The translations under genes and the position numbers were made by a program. From Isoetes taiwanensis (taxonomy: Eukaryota > Streptophyta > Lycopodiopsida > Isoetales > Isoetaceae), in assembly GCA_021234155.1 (NCBI GenBank), contig JAJEKV010000020.1:18221018-18285017 (forward strand): a stretch of 64,000 nt of DNA, written 5' to 3'. The notes beneath the pieces are model-generated. The model was not told the DNA's origin and did not search any database. It saw only the letters and a list, made by a program, of their open reading frames with translations. Of the stretch, positions 1 to 15,000 are shown one piece after another; position 1 is the stretch's first letter, and each line of letters begins with the position of its first letter.

Positions 1-3000
1 GGTAAACCAGCTGCTCGGAATGATAACTATTGGGCTGCATACATTACACGAGCTGGAGAATGTACGGGAATGGAGGTATGTAGCATGCTGTGGGTGTTAT
101 CGTTTATATGGTTTCTTGATTTCCTATGTTGGTTGCAATGGGCGGATGCCAAGTTACAAAAGGAGTTATTTAACATGGGTGCAGAAAATGTAGTGTATAC
201 TGAGATTCATGATGCGCCTTGAGAATGTACATTTCGAAAACTCAATCATGAAATTTATTCCTTAAGCATTTTTCCAAGAGATTTTGAGATTAAAAGTTGG
301 AGATACTGGCATATCTATGAAATAGGGAGAACTTCAAGTAGTTATTTTTAGGAGAAAGGATGCCGTTATTTTTAGGAGAAGGGATAGCCATAAAGACAAG
401 GATGGGGTTTAGGGATTAGAGGTCAAATGGGATTTTGGTGACAAGCTTCATATAACTTGAAGGGAAGATTGATTGAGTAAAAGTTGACACATGACATCAG
501 TTCTGACACTCTTAAGCACAAACAGCTTGCCAAGATATAGAATAAATCGGTTTATAAATGACCGCATGGCAGACATGTGGACCTGGCAGCTGATTTGATG
601 ACATGGCATGTTAACCACTATTGTTGAAGCCATGGACAGAGGAAGAAAACATGGGCAACAAGAATGAGAAAGATAATACGAGAAGCAAGAATGGGCAAAT
701 AATCCTTAAGAATTTATGCAAATCCAGCAAAAATGGGAAAAAAATTCTCAAGAATACCTATGCGAATCATTCTAATCCAAACAAGAAGGTTATCATAGTA
801 CAAGAGTATGAATGAATCTCTTGCAAGGTTCAAGGAGCATCTGCCTCACCATAGGGTTTCTCTGTCCAATTCCACCATCATGGTCCTTTATCGTATTTTG
901 TCTATGAGCAGTCATTTAATGAAGGTATAGGGCTACTCATTTCTGGTCCTCAAATTGATGAGTTTTGGGAGATAAGGTAGATGGTAAGAAGATTGCGTGT
1001 TTATGGGAATGATCTCATATGCACAGGAAAGGGTTGCTGCTTTTAAGTCTTGATAGAATGCTATGAAATGCATTTGAGTAGCTACAAAAAAGATGGAAAC
1101 AAGAGCATGTCGTACCTGTTATAATGGGCTGGCAAACTAGGACCACAGAATGTAATGAAAGAATCTAACATGCCAGGAACAAAATGTCATGTCATCAGGT
1201 GACATGTCAATTGATCAGCCTTGTAACGTCAGTAATTACGTGTATGGTGTACATAATCCCTCAGGGAAACACTTTTTTGGGCTATAAGATTATAGAACCT
1301 TATCAGTTGGATACCCCACACTCTTGAATGCAGTTTCCCTGAAATGACATATACAAAAAAACAGGCCATGCATGTAGGCTGTAAGAAGTTCTTTAAAACA
1401 TGAGCAATCAAGCTTCATGGCCTGGCGACTGTACATTATAACGAGTCTTTTTGTCAACAGGGCATGTAGAGGTTCTATTTAGGATATTCCTTGTTATCAT
1501 GATAGTCTCTGCCGAGAATTCATGATGTCTACTGAAAGTTTTGAAGTTAATTGATTTAATTTCTGTTCACGTTTTGGCTTAAATCTCACGTTTTAGATAG
1601 TTAGGCCTCTAGAGCTTGCGTTCAAAGTTGGTAGATATGAGCATAATCTGTTGTGCAGGTTAGAATTGATGTCCAAGATAGCGAACAAGGGTTTCTGCAA
1701 GAGCTTCAAGTGAGTATTTTTGGCAAAAACAGATTTGTGTAATTAGTTGTTTCTGTTCGATGCATGTATGGACAATGCTTTTTGTGCTTCTGGAGCATCA
1801 ATGTCTTATTGCTATGAGTAACTGTGAATCCTGTCAAAACTCTTAAAAAATGTTAAAACGAAAAGAACTTGGCAAGCCTTCGGAACTGGATTATCTCAAC
1901 CACATAGAACAATCCAAGATTTATGTCAAGACCTCCTTCAAACCGGGTCACTTTTAGGAGCCCATTATAAGGCTAGGCAAGACCAGATTAGATCTGGCCA
2001 AAAGCAGTTTCTGCTCTGAACTGCAGCAAAATCTACCACCAGCCAATTACGCTCAGGTCTGAAATCTGCCATGGCTCCTTGACTTGCGTTCATCCAAGAA
2101 CTGACCTTCCATCCTTATAATATCCTTGCTGTTCACCTTTATTTAAAGGTCACAATACTTGACATTTATTTAAATCTTGGCCCTAGATATTAACCTTGCC
2201 TTGCCCCCATTAGTTAGCCTTGCCTTGTCTTACTGACCTTCACATTGATCATCTTAGACCCTAGGATTCAACCCATGGTGACCTCTTCCACGAGCTCATG
2301 TCGTATCCTCTCTGTGTTAGGACATATAGTTAAGTGCAAATATACCACGTGTAAATATACATAGTAGGAGTCCATGGTAAATATAGGAGTGCGAGCATGT
2401 GTTATTTTTTCCTGGATATAACTTCTAATTTTCGCCCGTATCAATGTATTTCTGTTATAGACTTACATTTCTGGTTGGTGCTCATGTCTGCTGCAGTATC
2501 CTCTCCTCCAGTAACTAACAAGTGGTATGAAAGCTAAATTAGATCACTGGACCTCCGCTCGACAGATTCGTCTAAACAGCAGGACGATTTGAGGTGACGT
2601 CTAAACTAACTGCCCAGGTCCTTCAACCGTACCCTTTTTGGCTCATTTAACAAGGACGAACGGTTTGGCACTTGGTATAACCTTCTTTTCTGGCACGGCA
2701 AAGTGGTAATTTGTCAAATTGGTTGGAAAATTATTGGACGTTGAGAAATTTCAGAAATTCGTCTACAAGGAGAGGTTTAGTGGCATTTGACATTGGCAGT
2801 GTTCTTGACAGGCACAGGTTGTTGATTATGGAGAGTTCGTTGGAGGAGATCATAATTTCTGATGGAGCCAGTGCTGTAGGTGAATGGCCTATGATTTATC
2901 TGAGTAGTGAACTCCAAAGACCAGAGGCAGAGAAGAGACCTTGCATAGTGACATTGGTAGAGATGCATCTGGGTTGTTTGTTGCAAAAAGAGTTGGACTC

Positions 3001-6000
3001 CAAGATCTAAAAGTTGATGAACCATGTCTGCAAGTTTGCTCTCAGCAGTGCAACTCATGAGGAGGGATGTTAGCACTATTGCACGCCTGGTGATGACGTC
3101 ACACTGTTGACCTTGCACAGCACGTCTGTTGCTGACCTGGCTATAAGCCATAGCCATGCCTCATTTAAACTGCTGTTGTCACCACTAGTTAGATTTCTTT
3201 CCTAGACGCTCTCTTTCTACTTTGTATCTTACTTCTATCCTACTACATTATTAGAGGCAGATACCACTGTCTTGTTAGAGACTCCACATCTTCACGGCAG
3301 CTGGTGGAATATTACGATCAGAAATGTGTCTCTTACATTGTATATGTACTATCCCTAGAAAGAAGAAACACACTCAAACAAACGAATTCAATGGGCTTGA
3401 AGCAGACAGAAATAACCAATTTCTTTTCATCTGAGTCAAATGATGATAAGATGATGGTGGAGGCATCACAGAAAAGGAAGTATGTTGGCCCTAAAGGTGT
3501 GACTTTGGCACTGTCTAAAGAAGATAAAACTATCAGCAGTTGCAAAACATGAGGTCTTTTCAGATTAGGTCTTTCTTTTAGATTAGTGTTTTTTGTTTGT
3601 ATACTTCAGATCTTTTCAGAAGAGGACGAGCATCAAGCGTCAAAGCAAATCAAGAAGGGGTATTATAAATTACTTTGCAGCAGTCACAGGAACAAATGGG
3701 CTGCTCCTATCAAACCCTACCTGAGCAGATTTTTACTATAAGTTCTTTTAGATTAGTGTTTTTGTTTGTATACTTTAAAGAACAGGAGGGTTTTCCTCTT
3801 CGAGGTCTTAAATATTGTATGTGTTATTGTCTCATAGACCCTTTGGGTCTTTTCTTTCTTACTTCTATTACCACGAATACATACCAAGACTACAGTTTAT
3901 TAGTAGAAGTTAAGATTGTAGACATTAAAAACCATGCCTAAGTTATGTATAAGTATGGAGAATATTGGTTCTGAAATTGCAGTAGTATGGAAGTTGCCTT
4001 CAGTTGAAGGAATTAAACAGATTGAATTGGCGCCTCACTCCGATCGTGAAGAAACTTTTAGATGGGTTGATATTGCCAAAAAGCCGGCAAAGGAGACACT
4101 TAATGCCACATTAGAAAGAAAGGAAAAGATCTTTGAAAATATTAGTGTTCTACGCTTGAAATGACCGTTGATCCCCTCTTTACGGCAATTGAGTTTGTGA
4201 CCAACACTTTAGGCATCTCAGACTACAAAATTGAAGCTGCTTGGGGCGTAAGCAAAGGTAACAAAAGAGGACAACCTCAATCATTAAGTTTGGGACCTTG
4301 GAGGATAGGTTGTCCTCAAGAATAGGAGAAAACTTGCAGCAATTCCCAAGACCTTCATGGATGAAAACCTCACTCCAACGCAGGTTGAGCACAAAAAGAT
4401 ATGTTTGGAAAAGGTCGCAGAGGCTCGGAAAGATCTAACTTAAATGGGCTGCCCATCGAGGCTCCTGGTTTGACAAAGCCACGAGGTTGTTCCATGTAAA
4501 TTGTTTCCTTTAAGTCACCATTCAAGAAGGCACTTTTTGAAATCCATTTGCCATATTGGCCATGCCGTAGAGGCTGCAAGAGCTAAGACTGCACGAATAG
4601 TGTCCATCCGGGCAACTATAACAAAGACATCAGTATAATCAGAGCCAAATTTCTGATTATAACCCTTTGCTACTAGGCGAGCCTTATGCTTGGCAAGAGA
4701 TCCATCTGAGTTAAACTTTGTACGGAAAACCCATTTGCTGCCAATGACATTATGTTGAGATGGACTAGGGACCAAATCCCATGTGTGCTGCTTGGTGAGC
4801 ATTGAAATTTCGCTTCTCATAGCATCAAGCCACTCCTTGTGTTTAGATGCCTGTTTATAGGTACAAGGATCTTGATGTTCTTGATATTTTGCCATCAAAG
4901 CAAAATTGCACATGGATGAATTAGGAGGGTGGCTTGACAGAAATTGATCTTTTGGGGGTAGCACTTGCAGGATATATTGTTGAATTCCTTTATGCAGATG
5001 ACATAGTGCTTCTTGCACGAACTGCAAAGGGGCTACAATAGCATATAAATGTGCTAGCAGCTTTTTGTGGTCAACCAATGTCAGTAAATCTTGGTAACAC
5101 AAAAATAATGATTTTTGGCATGAGGAGAAAATGTTCTTTTCAAATAAACGGTCAGCCCATTGAGCGTGCTCATAGTTACAAATATCTGAGAATTGAGGTA
5201 ACAGAAAATTACAGATGGATTACAACTATAAATAAGGGATTGTGAGTGGGAGAAAGGCTTTATTTGCAATACTGGCGAAATATAGAAGATTAGCTTTGGG
5301 ATTGGAGCATGCGGCTCCACTTTTACAGAACCCTGGATTATGCCTGTCACTCTATATGGATGGATCCACTTATACAGAACCATGGTTATGCCTGTCATTC
5401 TATATGGATGTCAGATATGGGGCCGGGTTTAGCAAGAAAAATAAAATGGAAAGACACGAAAACAGTTCAAAAGTGCTATTGAATAGATGAGCTACTAGTG
5501 ATGCTTGCCAAAGCTGGTATGCTACCATTAGAAGGAGAAGCATTATATCAATAATTTATTTATGCAATTAGAGTTAAATCATTACTATGTGATCGGCTAC
5601 TTTAGAAGGCAATGGAAGAAAGTAAAGAAAATGGCCAGTATGCAGATGGGATAAAATGGTTGCAAAGATGGGGCATTGGCATGGATGACTTGTTATCACA
5701 ACCAGAAGCTAATTGTAATTTGGTTATAACCAAAGTCATTGACAACACGGGAAAATGGACCTCTATATATAGGAAATAAATCCCATGGTAATGTACACAG
5801 CACAACAATATTTGATGGATCATCTAGACACCAGATTTGTCGGATGGGGGTTATCTCCCATCACCTACAAGTCTAGTGAGTGCGGAAGGTGGCGTAAGAT
5901 TCGAAGACCAATCGTACATGTCAATTATGCAAAACAGAAGAAGTGGAGGATGAGCATCGTTTTTTGATCGGTTGTACCCGCTTGTCCATAAGAGAGCGAC

Positions 6001-9000
6001 ATCAAATCCAGGCAGCAGATTGTCTCAAATCCAGGCAGCAGATTGCCTCAATGTATATACTATTCTTCAGTTGCCTTCATGTAAACTAGCAGTTTTTCTT
6101 TTGGAAATGGTGCTTGTGCGTGAACTAGCAGTTTTTCTTTTGGAAATGGTGCTTGTGCGTGAGGCACAATTACAGAATTTGAGCAGGTCATATCATGTTA
6201 AGTGTCTTTTAGACCGAAGGTCTTTTTGAGTGTACATGAATATATCATTTCATTTTCAATATAACATGGCTGCAGCCAATACTGCAGTAAATCTAGAGCT
6301 AAAAAGAGACTTCAAAAAGATTATGAATCAGCTGATCCGACATGATTTGGGATTCTTAATATCGAGGAAATGGGTAGACTCCACGCAAGCTTCCCACCAA
6401 GATGCAATTTTACAAAGGTCACTTCCTTGAGATTAGTGAAGATGGCTTCATCCAGCGCCCAGGGTATTTGAATATTCACCTAGCACATAAAGTAAGACGT
6501 GCTATTAGTCAGCTCAGGATCCCACCTCATCAGCTTGAGATTGACGCTGGCCGTGCTCATTCGTCTTTTTCCTAGCCACTGGCTCAAAAAGTATGAGGTG
6601 ATGTCAGACTTGTTTTCTCTTTTAAAGGACTGCTTATGTTTTTCCTTTGATGCTGCTTCATTCTTGCTAACACCTTCGTGGTTATTCCTCTTGGGATCAG
6701 ATTAGATGTCCCAAGAAGAGGGCCTAACTTCTGTTTATTAATATTGTTTCCTCCAATGAGAAAGAAAGCGATCTGCCTTTGTGTAGGGTCTTTTGTCTGT
6801 CCAGTTCTCCCTGCAGCATGCTTCTTCAACAATTTCTTAGTCATTTGGTGAAGAAATAGAGTTATACATTTCTGGTCCTCATATCTGAAAGGGAGGCAGG
6901 TTCTTAAAGGGGCAACCCGTATATTTCATAATATAATGGACATGTAAAAAATAAAGTGTTCTTCAAAGTAAATTGTGTTCAAATGATCAATCTGCAGAAC
7001 CTCTTCGAGCGCTTAACCTTATATTTACTTGTCCTAATTTCAACGTTTTTTATTCATTATGCAACATATCTAGGAGGTTGCAATGCGCCCCTAGCTGTAC
7101 ATGATTGCTGTAATAACTGGTCTCATAGACTAAAGTCGTCTCATGTAGACGTTAATATAATATAGACTCAAGTGGTCTCATGTGGATCTCTCTTTCTTGC
7201 TTAGTTTAGTACTTCCAAATCTTTAATGTCGATTGATATCGGCTATTGACAACATCATTCTTGACTAGTTTCCCTAGCTTCAAACCAATTCTCAGGCACT
7301 TGACCACCTCCGCTATAGTAAAATTGCTATGTTTAATTTGAATCTTCGTCTAAAAAGGGACATTGGATTGGACACAAAAGCATGGCTTACGGCTGGTCAA
7401 AATTTGCTGGTGTCTTCATGTTGGATGACGAAGATGTGGAAGTCATCTACTGTTTGGACATTTTTGCATGCAGGCTTTTACGAGGCCCAATGTCATTTTC
7501 GATGCTCTGATATCACTTGTTAGTTGACGACAGAAAGAAATCGAATTATTTACAAGCTTTCATTCATGGCTCTTGCTGCTACTGATATATACATTGGGAT
7601 GTTGCACATTATCAGCGTGCTTAACAGAGCATGCCCTCCTTGCAGGTTTATAATGCTGTATGTATCTGGTCGCATAGACCTCCCTTGCCTTTTGTGGTTC
7701 TTCATTTTTGACTTGCTAGCTTTGCCTAATACATCCAAATTTTGGAGGGATGATGCCCTTGGTGATAAAACTTTGGTGGTAATTATTTGGTCTCGTAGAT
7801 TTAAGGGGCATTCATAAAATCTTCTCTTTTTTTCGTTTCGTTTGATTATTCCTTTTCCTATGATTACAATAGGGTTGTTGTAATTATTCTTCCTCTGTTC
7901 ACCATGTATTATGCTGGTAACTTGTTTTGTAGGCTTTGTGCATAGAGTTAAAATACAACTGTTATGGCCCACATGGAAATTCTCTTCATTCACAGCACGT
8001 GGTTCTGCCTGTCTATGATCCAGTTTCATCATCCAAATATGGAGAATGGCAGCAGTGAGTTTCTTCATTCCTGTACTCTAATCTTTGGGCAGCAGTGAGT
8101 TTCTTTATTCCTGTATTCTAATCTATGCTAGGCTACGAATTTTGTATTTCCGTATTTTTAGTCAGCAAGAAAATACGAAGGAAAAAACATATGTCTGATC
8201 ACAGAGCAAAAAAATGTAAAAATTATGTAGATCAGAGTATGATCATTGGCTTCAAGGTCAACTGGAGCAGCCACTTCATTCTCATCTTCTTTGCCACAAT
8301 CATCTTTCTTTCCATCCATCTCTTCCAAACCTTATCAGCGGGAAGCTCTATTTCTTTGCTCTTGATAAGACAAAGGTTCGTATAAAAAAATACCAAGTCA
8401 TTCAGCAGTGAGAGTTCTTCTTTTGGTATGAATGATATGCATTCCCCAAGAGCATTCGCAGGCTGATGAGCTGCAAACTTGGCTCAAAATCCTAACTGCC
8501 CACCGTTGCAAATTGGGAGAGTGTGCTCCATATGACTCCCACCACAACAATTTTGGTGTGATCCTCTCAAGCAGCTGCCATGGAGAAAAGGTCTTTGCTA
8601 GCCATGCAATGACGTGTATTTCTCACGAATTTGGGCCTGCTTATCTTCATTAGGGACTATGCTTTGCAAACATTCGTAAAACTGTTGCATTAGCTCAGCA
8701 TCTTTTTCATGGCCCATACCAAAATTTTTGGGGCTAAAAATGCAAGCTGCTGCATAGATTGGCCTATGAGATATTCCAACCTCTCATCAACAGGGCGCCA
8801 AAAAGCCACCAAAGTATGATCATCCACGTTAGGCTGCGCTGCCACCTCTGCCATCTCCTCTTTCGCACAATCTACAGCCTCACAGGCATCTCCATACATG
8901 CCACATCTCCATCAACCATGCTCAACACTTCCATTAATGCCTGTTAGCTTGATTATCAAGGTGAAATTACTCAGAAACCATCACTGTTATGACCTGTTAT

Positions 9001-12000
9001 GTAGCTGAAAATAGTGACAAAAGTTCATAATTACATAATGACAGTATAAATTTCAAAAGTACCTAAATTCAAGAAATTTGAAATGTTCATATCTTGAAAT
9101 AGCTGCTGCAGCATCCTTCATTTGGCGCTTTTGTTGCTTCAGCACTGTTTCCCAACCATTACTAATTATGTTTTGTTTGAGGGCTGCCTTGGCACCTAAA
9201 ACATTTCTTAAACATATGACCAAAGCGAGTATCAGCAGGTTTTGACAGCTCCTTACACACTTATTTAACTTGCATTACTTACAAAACAAAGCACGTGGAA
9301 TGCTCTGGTTCTTGATGAACATTACGATTTCCTTTCCTTCTTGCACAATCTCTTTCACAAATGGAATTTTTCCTATGTCATGAAGCATTACGGTCATGCA
9401 ATGCTTAGTTCAGGCCTTCCCGTAGTGTCAGTCCATCCATCACTCACAATTGTACAACCTATTCTTTCTTTAGAATATCTGACATCTACAATCAGCCTCC
9501 AAGCTTGCTCCATCTACAATTTCAGCCTTCAAGCTTTTTCTTCCTGGTTTTCAAGGAATCAAAACTTGGTGCCCTATAACTAGAACCATATTTTGTGATA
9601 GACGAAACCATATCAGAAAAGAAAGGGGACCTTGCCTTGTTAAATGCAATGCCTTCAGCATAGAAGAATTTGGCCACAGCCCGATCTATAACATGCTTGG
9701 ACTCCTCACTCCACAATGACTTCAATGTATTGGATTTGAGCATTTAAGGCTTGCTCTGCTTTTGTCTGATTCGATATTTGCTTGGAATTCATTCGAAATA
9801 AATGTTGTTATCTCTTATAAACCAAATAGTTGCTTGTTAGCTAGCAGACAAAATGCTTGAGTTACTTTCATCGGATCCATGTCCGATGATCATTTTTGCC
9901 AAACCTAATCAATATAGTCTAATCCTAGTTTGAGGAAGACAATGATAATGTCTTTTGTCTTCAAACTGCGTTTGCACAGCATAGCTAGGTCGGACATGTC
10001 ACCCGGTGTTTTCACCTGAACAAGCCTTATGATTCCACTAGCCTAAAATGCATGTCACTTTTTGCGATATGCACGGAGGAATTGGATTAAGCCTTGGAGA
10101 AGTTAATATATGTATTCAAACCTTATTGATAAATCCTCTGTGGGCTCTGACCTCTTTTAAGTTTTTATCCCATCCATTGGGTCGCATCATTTTGTGCAGA
10201 TTTTGATTCTGTCCAGGAGGATTTACAGAGTACCTTTTAATCTTAAGGTTTATTGAACGATCGTATTTAATATCTAGGTTTTTATTGAGTCATAAACATG
10301 TTAATTTAGTCATAAACGTAATTGCAGGGTTGGGGACTCTATAAGCGTTTTGCCCGTACACACACACCTATTATCTCATATGGATTGTCCCCTGCAGGTC
10401 TTAAAAACGTACGGTACTTCTTTGTCGTAAGCATTTTTTAGTTTCGTTCTAACTCAGGTGTTTCAGTTACATTTTGCCACATGCTGAAGATGGTGACATG
10501 ATTGCAATTGGAGAGACACCTTTGGCCATAATGCAAGGTAAATGTTTTGTTTGTCTACATTCTTAGTTTCTAGTTATACCTTTTTTAACTAATGCGACAT
10601 GAAAATGAGTTCTGAACAGCACATAAGACAGTACTATTAATGCTGCCATGCTGCTGGTTCTTTTAACTTTATTAGCTTTTACGTCTTCAGCCTATGAAGA
10701 TTGTTATCAGAGTATTGGAAAGCCAAAACAATTCCTTTTTTGCAAATTTTCAAATTCTTCTTTTTCTTTTTGCCTGAGGGTTTACCCATAAAGTGAGACA
10801 AGTTGCCATCTTTTGGAATCAACGTTGCAGGGAGGTATCGACATCCATGTACTGTTCGGCCAGGTGTTCTTGCTAGATTGGCTTGCCGTTTGTTTCTTCC
10901 AACTTCGTCTCTTGCAACCGCATGTGGAATGCAGGTTCTTTTTTGATCTTTTATATGATGTGAATAGAGTTATTGCCGCCATGATTTGATTTTTCCCATA
11001 TTCGGATGCAGACCCTTATTGACATTGTGGGGGGCATTCGGGTGGTTTTTGCTGTTTTTGTTGCTATAGCTGCAAGGTGGGCTACTACTGTGAACTGCAC
11101 AAGATTAGTGTTTGTAATGTCTAATTTAGCAGTTTTATTAGATCTGATGTAGGCACTTGATAAGCATGAAGGAAGATGAAAAGAATTTGTCTCTTTAGAA
11201 AATTTTATGTTACGGACACACGAAGGGCCATAGAATGGAGGAACAGGACACAATATTCTATGCTAGGGGCTTGTTACTATATGAAGGATGCATCAGTAAC
11301 AAGGTATGATGTCAGAATGTAGCTAAGACAAGTAGATGTGGCATTGCATGTTAGTTTAGTGGAGGAGAGAAGAAGAGACGCAGATGACAGCACCGACAAA
11401 AAGATTCATATTCAAGGACGTCCAAATACCAAATACATTTGTGCAGGGTCAAACTTAGAAAGTTTATCCATCCTAAAGACCACATGTCAACTCCTACATA
11501 GACTCGGAGGAGAGAAGAAGAGACGCAGATGACAGCACCAACAAAAAGATTCATATTCAAGGACGTCCAAATACCAAATACAGTTCTGCAGGGTCAAAAT
11601 TAGAAAGTTTATCCATCCTAAAGACCACACATTCTACATAGACTCTACTTTTATACTATGTACATTATGTACATGATACATTTGCACCATTAACTAACAT
11701 TGCTGACAAATCCTCCCTTTAATGTGCAAATGCCGTCACTCCATGACGATGCTGCAGGTTATTTCAGAAAGTGTGATGATGAGACCACTCCAAGACATTG
11801 CCTGAGATCCTCAAACTTTGTTCTGGGAAGTCCTTTTGTCAAAATATCAGCCACTTGGTGATCTGTTCTGCAATGCATTAGATCAGCAATACCATTTTCA
11901 ACTGCTTCCCTTATAAAATGATAATGAGTAGCAATGTGTTTCGTTCTGCTGTGTCAAGTAGATACTGCTCATGTTATCACAGTAGATTTTTACGATTCTT

Positions 12001-15000
12001 GCTGACCAAGGCAGCTTGCGTAACCACAAGACTTCACAAGCTGCTGCAGTATTCAGCCATATCGTATCCTGTTTCTTGCTCAACCACCGCAGCTGATCCA
12101 AAATTGAATACATAAGCTCCTACAGATCTATCATCGCATGATCAGCATCACAATATCCGTGCAGCAAAAAGTTGCTGAAATTGTCATTATTCAGCCCATA
12201 ATTTAGCGTACCTTTAAGGTACCTTGGAACTCGTTTGGCAGCCTTAAAACGAGTTATGTAGGCTTAGACATAAACCTACTCAACACTCCTATAGCGTAGG
12301 AAATGTCAGGCCTCGTGATTGCCAAGTATATGAGAGACCAAACGAGCTGACTATATATGTTCTTGTCAAAGTATGCTGCTTTGTCAAACTTTGACAAGTT
12401 CAAACCAACTTCAATTGGCGTGCCCAATGGCTTACATCCTTCCATATGAAATTTCCTTAAAATCTCATGCAAAAGAAGAATCCCTGCATCATGCTGCCAT
12501 ACTCTCCAAATAATGCAGGAGTCCTAAGTCCGACATTTTAAATTCGCTTCGAAGCATTGCTTTCACTTCTGAAATTTGTCCAGCAGAATTACCTGTGATT
12601 ATGAGGTTGTGATTATGAGGTCGTCAACATAAATGACGACTATCAGAATTTCACTACCATTCAGCTTCACATATAAAGAGTGATCCGCGTCATTTCTCCT
12701 AAATCATGTAGGAACACATTCTTTACATCCATTTGATGTAATGGCCAATTTTGATTTGCAGCGAAGGCAATGATTATTGTTACTGTTGCCATGTTCGCAA
12801 CGGGAGCAAATGTTTCTTCGTAGTCGATTCCTTCTCTTTGTGAGTAGCCTTTTGCGACCAGCCTTGCTTTGTATTTATCTATGCTGCCATCCGCCTTATA
12901 TTTAATTCTATAGACCTATTTTGAGCCTATTATGCGCTGATTTTGTGGTCTAGGAACGAACACCCATGTATGGTTTTTCATAAGAGCTTTGTACTCATTC
13001 ATTGCATTTTGCCATTCTTGGCATTTAACAGCTTCTTCATATGAAGAAGGAAGTGAAGCATACAAAATTTCTGTCACGAGTGCAAAGTTACAATGCTCTT
13101 GTTCTTCACGTCTTGTCTTGCTCCACATGAGAAATGGAGAATACCACAAAGGAGGTAAGAACTTTAAATTAGACTTTGCTTCCTGGTTTTGAGCATCCGT
13201 ACCAGTACTTGTACTTGCCTGATCCGCAGATTTGTTATAACACCAAAACTCTTCACCTGCTTCATCTTTGAATGTGACAACCTTGGTTTTCTTACTTTGA
13301 TCCACCTGTGGTGTTTGCGGCTGATCCGGTTGGAAAAGGATCCTTCCCTTGATCCATGGCTGATAGAACAGCGGATCCAGTCATTCTTTTGATCAAAAGT
13401 GACTTCTCGAGATATAATCAATTTCTTGTTTATTGGATCTCATAACACAATAAGCTTTACTCTTTCCATTGTAGCCAACAAATACACAAGGTATGGCTCT
13501 ATCATCAAACTTAGATTTATAATTCAGATTGCATGCATACGCCTTACATCTAAAAACTTTCTAATGCTTTACTGTTGGTTGGTTTAATACCTGTAAGTGC
13601 CTCCTCCGGAGTGATGTCATTTAATGCCTGTGTTGGTGCTCTATTAATCAAGTACACTGCAGTTTGTGCTGCTGCTGCCCAAGAACTTCGGGGTAAATGC
13701 TTACCTTTCACCGTACTCCGTGCCAAGTTACATATGGACCTGTTCATGCACTCTACGTCACCATTTTGCTGCGGCATATGAGGAGCTGTTAGCTGCCTTT
13801 CTATACCTGTCTTACAAAGATATTCATTGAATGGATTAGATGTCTACTCCTCCATTATCGTTGCGCAAATTTAGAATTTTATGCCATGTCATATTCTCCA
13901 CCATTTCTCGAAATACTTTGAACTTCTCCAAGACTGCTGATTTTGCTTTTATAAAATAAATCCATGTCTTCCTCGCAAAGTCATCTATGAATGTCGCAAA
14001 ATATCTTGCTCCTCCTGTTGCTGGTACCTTCATGGGTCCGCAAACGTCAGAGTGTACTAACTGTAACACTCTAGTAGCGCGCATAGACTTCCACTTTGGA
14101 AAAGGGAGATTCGTCACCTTTCCAATCCATGCAATCGAATGAGAAGTAGCCAAATCGCTCATGCCATAAATTCTTCTCCTCTTCCTTGTTCATTACCTAG
14201 TAATCATGCGACTTTCTTCCAATATTGGTGGAACACTACAAAACTTATGAAGTCTACCTTCTCTTTTTGCTCGTCCAATTAGTTTGAGGCGCTGTCCCTT
14301 AGTGACAATTAACGCTTCATCCTCGTCAAATATTACACGAAGACCTCTATCAGTGAAGGAGGCAATGGATAACAAATTTTTCTTCAAGTGTGGAACACTT
14401 TCTTCTAGATTCAGCTATACCAGTTTGAATCTCATGGATCCTTTCAAATTTTCCAAAGATCCCATGCTCACCCCAAGCAATTCGTATGTTTGGGCTGACT
14501 TTTTTGAGAATTTTATGATCACTAACAATCTTGGAGCTGTTTTTGATCCTGCTTGGGATAAGGCAAAAGATGCCAAGTCCACAGAGTTAGATAGGAGGGC
14601 TCTAGCCTATCTTAAACTCCTTGTATCCCCTTCTATAAGGATCAGGCTCAGACTGTTATCTAGTTTCAAAGAAGCATGGAAAGAGTTGGAGAACTCTTAT
14701 GCCTACACAGGTCTCTCAACTCAGCTTGTCATCAAGAAAAAGATTGAGACAACTTTGCTGACTTCTTTAAATATGACTGAATATTTGGAGAAAATGGAAG
14801 CCCTAAGATTGGAACTTGTTGTTGCGGGAGGAAAGATAGAAGATCTGGATCTCATCCAAATCCAATGCATTTTGATCAATCTTCCTCTTGAGTACGCCAT
14901 GTTATCTTCCCAAATTCGACATGCTAAGGAGCCTGATTTCCTTGAAGTTAAAGGGAATGCTAATTCAAGAGGAGTCTCACATCAAAGCCCTCAAGAGTAA

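Larger units (their letters stand above)
1710..7932 (+). other. Intron 2 of the F420-ligase-like gene, 6.2 kb, transposon-rich
   Basis: Donor CAA|GTGAGT, acceptor TTGTAG; phase 0. It contains an LTR-like segment (3069-3299), a copia RT fragment on the minus strand (about 4430-4972) and two pieces of LINE ORF2 on the plus strand (4975-6235 and 6236-6570). I recognise nothing in 1710-3060 or 6571-7932. In the latter the phrase GGTCTCATAGAC or a close variant recurs near 7120, 7664 and 7788. Confidence 0.8.

Noticed and set aside
7550-8068. 172-residue minus-strand ORF
   Set aside because: It is antisense to exon 3 (7933-8054) of the F420-ligase-like gene and to intron 2, with no recognisable domain.
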